Of a DNA stretch of 64,000 nt, positions 63,674 through 64,000 are shown in pieces (within the stretch, counting starts at the first letter, position 1; each line of letters opens with the position of its first letter). The DNA comes from CALBGR01 sp964499935. GTDB lineage: Bacteria; Patescibacteriota; Saccharimonadia; Saccharimonadales; UBA4665. A program made the translations under genes and the position numbers. The notes under the pieces are model-generated. The model had not been told where the DNA came from, made no database searches, and was given only the letters and a program-made list of their open reading frames with translations. The stretch lies in NCBI GenBank assembly GCA_964499935.1, contig CAZCMS010000002.1, forward strand, positions 1-64,000, written 5' to 3'.

Positions 63674-64000
63674 GCTATGAAATCGTCACCGAAGAAAACC
63701 GCGACCCGAACAAGATAGCGGCCAAGGGGACATTCATCCTGGAAGATAACCTCATTCGGGAACTAGGTCCGGGCATTGAGTTAACCCCCGACGTTTATCC
63801 AGACGTATTCGGTTTGGGGCACGCAACTCATTTTGACAGCGTAGCGCAGCCGGGCTTTGTTTGGGTTCATTTCGACACTGGCAACATGATGCGGGTTCCG
63901 AATGACATGTTCGTTGATATCCGCTTCAAGCTAGACCCTTCATTGCGTGACCAGACCGGCAAATATGCGTTCAAGGCGCGCGGCCCGTTCAAAGAGGACT
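63670..64000 (+). CDS. Unknown protein, cut by window end
   Basis: At least 110 residues, open at the right edge. Starts MSYEIVTEENRDPNKIAAKG; beta-rich (FGLGHATHFDSVAQPGFVWV, MMRVPNDMFVDIRF). No family recognised. Confidence 0.55.
   Translation, partial: MSYEIVTEENRDPNKIAAKGTFILEDNLIRELGPGIELTPDVYPDVFGLGHATHFDSVAQPGFVWVHFDTGNMMRVPNDMFVDIRFKLDPSLRDQTGKYAFKARGPFKED

Overview
The window is a 64 kb stretch of a tailed double-stranded DNA phage genome with a contractile (myovirus-type) tail. It has an HK97-type head (portal, prohead protease, coiled-coil capsid protein) and a tail and baseplate in the order of phage Mu: DUF2635, sheath, tube, frameshifted chaperone, tape measure, gpN, gpP/gp44, gp45, gp46, gp47, gp48, fibres. 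It encodes its own replication enzymes. No integrase, transposase, repressor/lysogeny module, terminase or rRNA is visible, so a virulent lifestyle is likely but not proven. The moderate-to-high GC, the -35 elements of the form TTGCNN and the frequent TTG/GTG starts suggest an alphaproteobacterial host; this is inference.

Layout. 1-10 kb (+): head genes, head-tail connectors, sheath and tube. 10-23.5 kb (+): tail chaperone with a -1 frameshift site, tape measure, baseplate, two fibre-like proteins, a muramidase with a membrane tail and a nested spanin pair; a strong hairpin at 23528-23556 closes the block. 23.6-37.4 kb (-): one long, tightly coupled operon (many ATGA overlaps) with an SSB-like protein, HD phosphohydrolase, ThyX-like protein, deoxyribosyltransferase-like protein, a HAD-like protein with altered catalytic residues, a MazG/DUF1599-like protein, DEDDh exonuclease, DnaE-type polymerase, primase-helicase and SNF2-type helicase. 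A divergent promoter region lies at 37.4-37.6 kb. 37.6-46.3 kb (+): small accessory genes including MazG-like, HTH/RHH, TerB-like and a second deoxyribosyltransferase-like protein. 46.3-47.0 kb: non-coding, with a GC-rich block beside a very AT-rich block (possible origin) and a structured leader. 47.0-58.9 kb (+): many small genes in one- to nine-gene units, most with recognisable promoters. 59.0-59.8 kb (-): two genes. 59.8-61.3 kb: non-coding, with a tRNA-like transcript candidate. 61.3-62.2 kb: small genes. 62.4-63.0 kb: a hairpin-dense stretch that looks like a large structured RNA. 63034-63133 is a 100-N assembly gap flanked by two copies of the same 55 bases. 63.2-64 kb: three small genes, the last cut by the window end.

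How it fits together. The left half builds and releases the particle; the minus operon copies the genome and edits the nucleotide pool; the right part carries host-interaction or regulatory genes of mostly unknown function, driven by a family of composite promoters (a TTAACC box, then 14 or 24-25 nt, TTGCNN, 16 nt, TANNNT). The most interesting signals are this promoter family, a 17-bp inverted-repeat element in five intergenic places, the two structured-RNA candidates, the classical TTTTTTA slip site, and the unusual cysteine content of the virion proteins.
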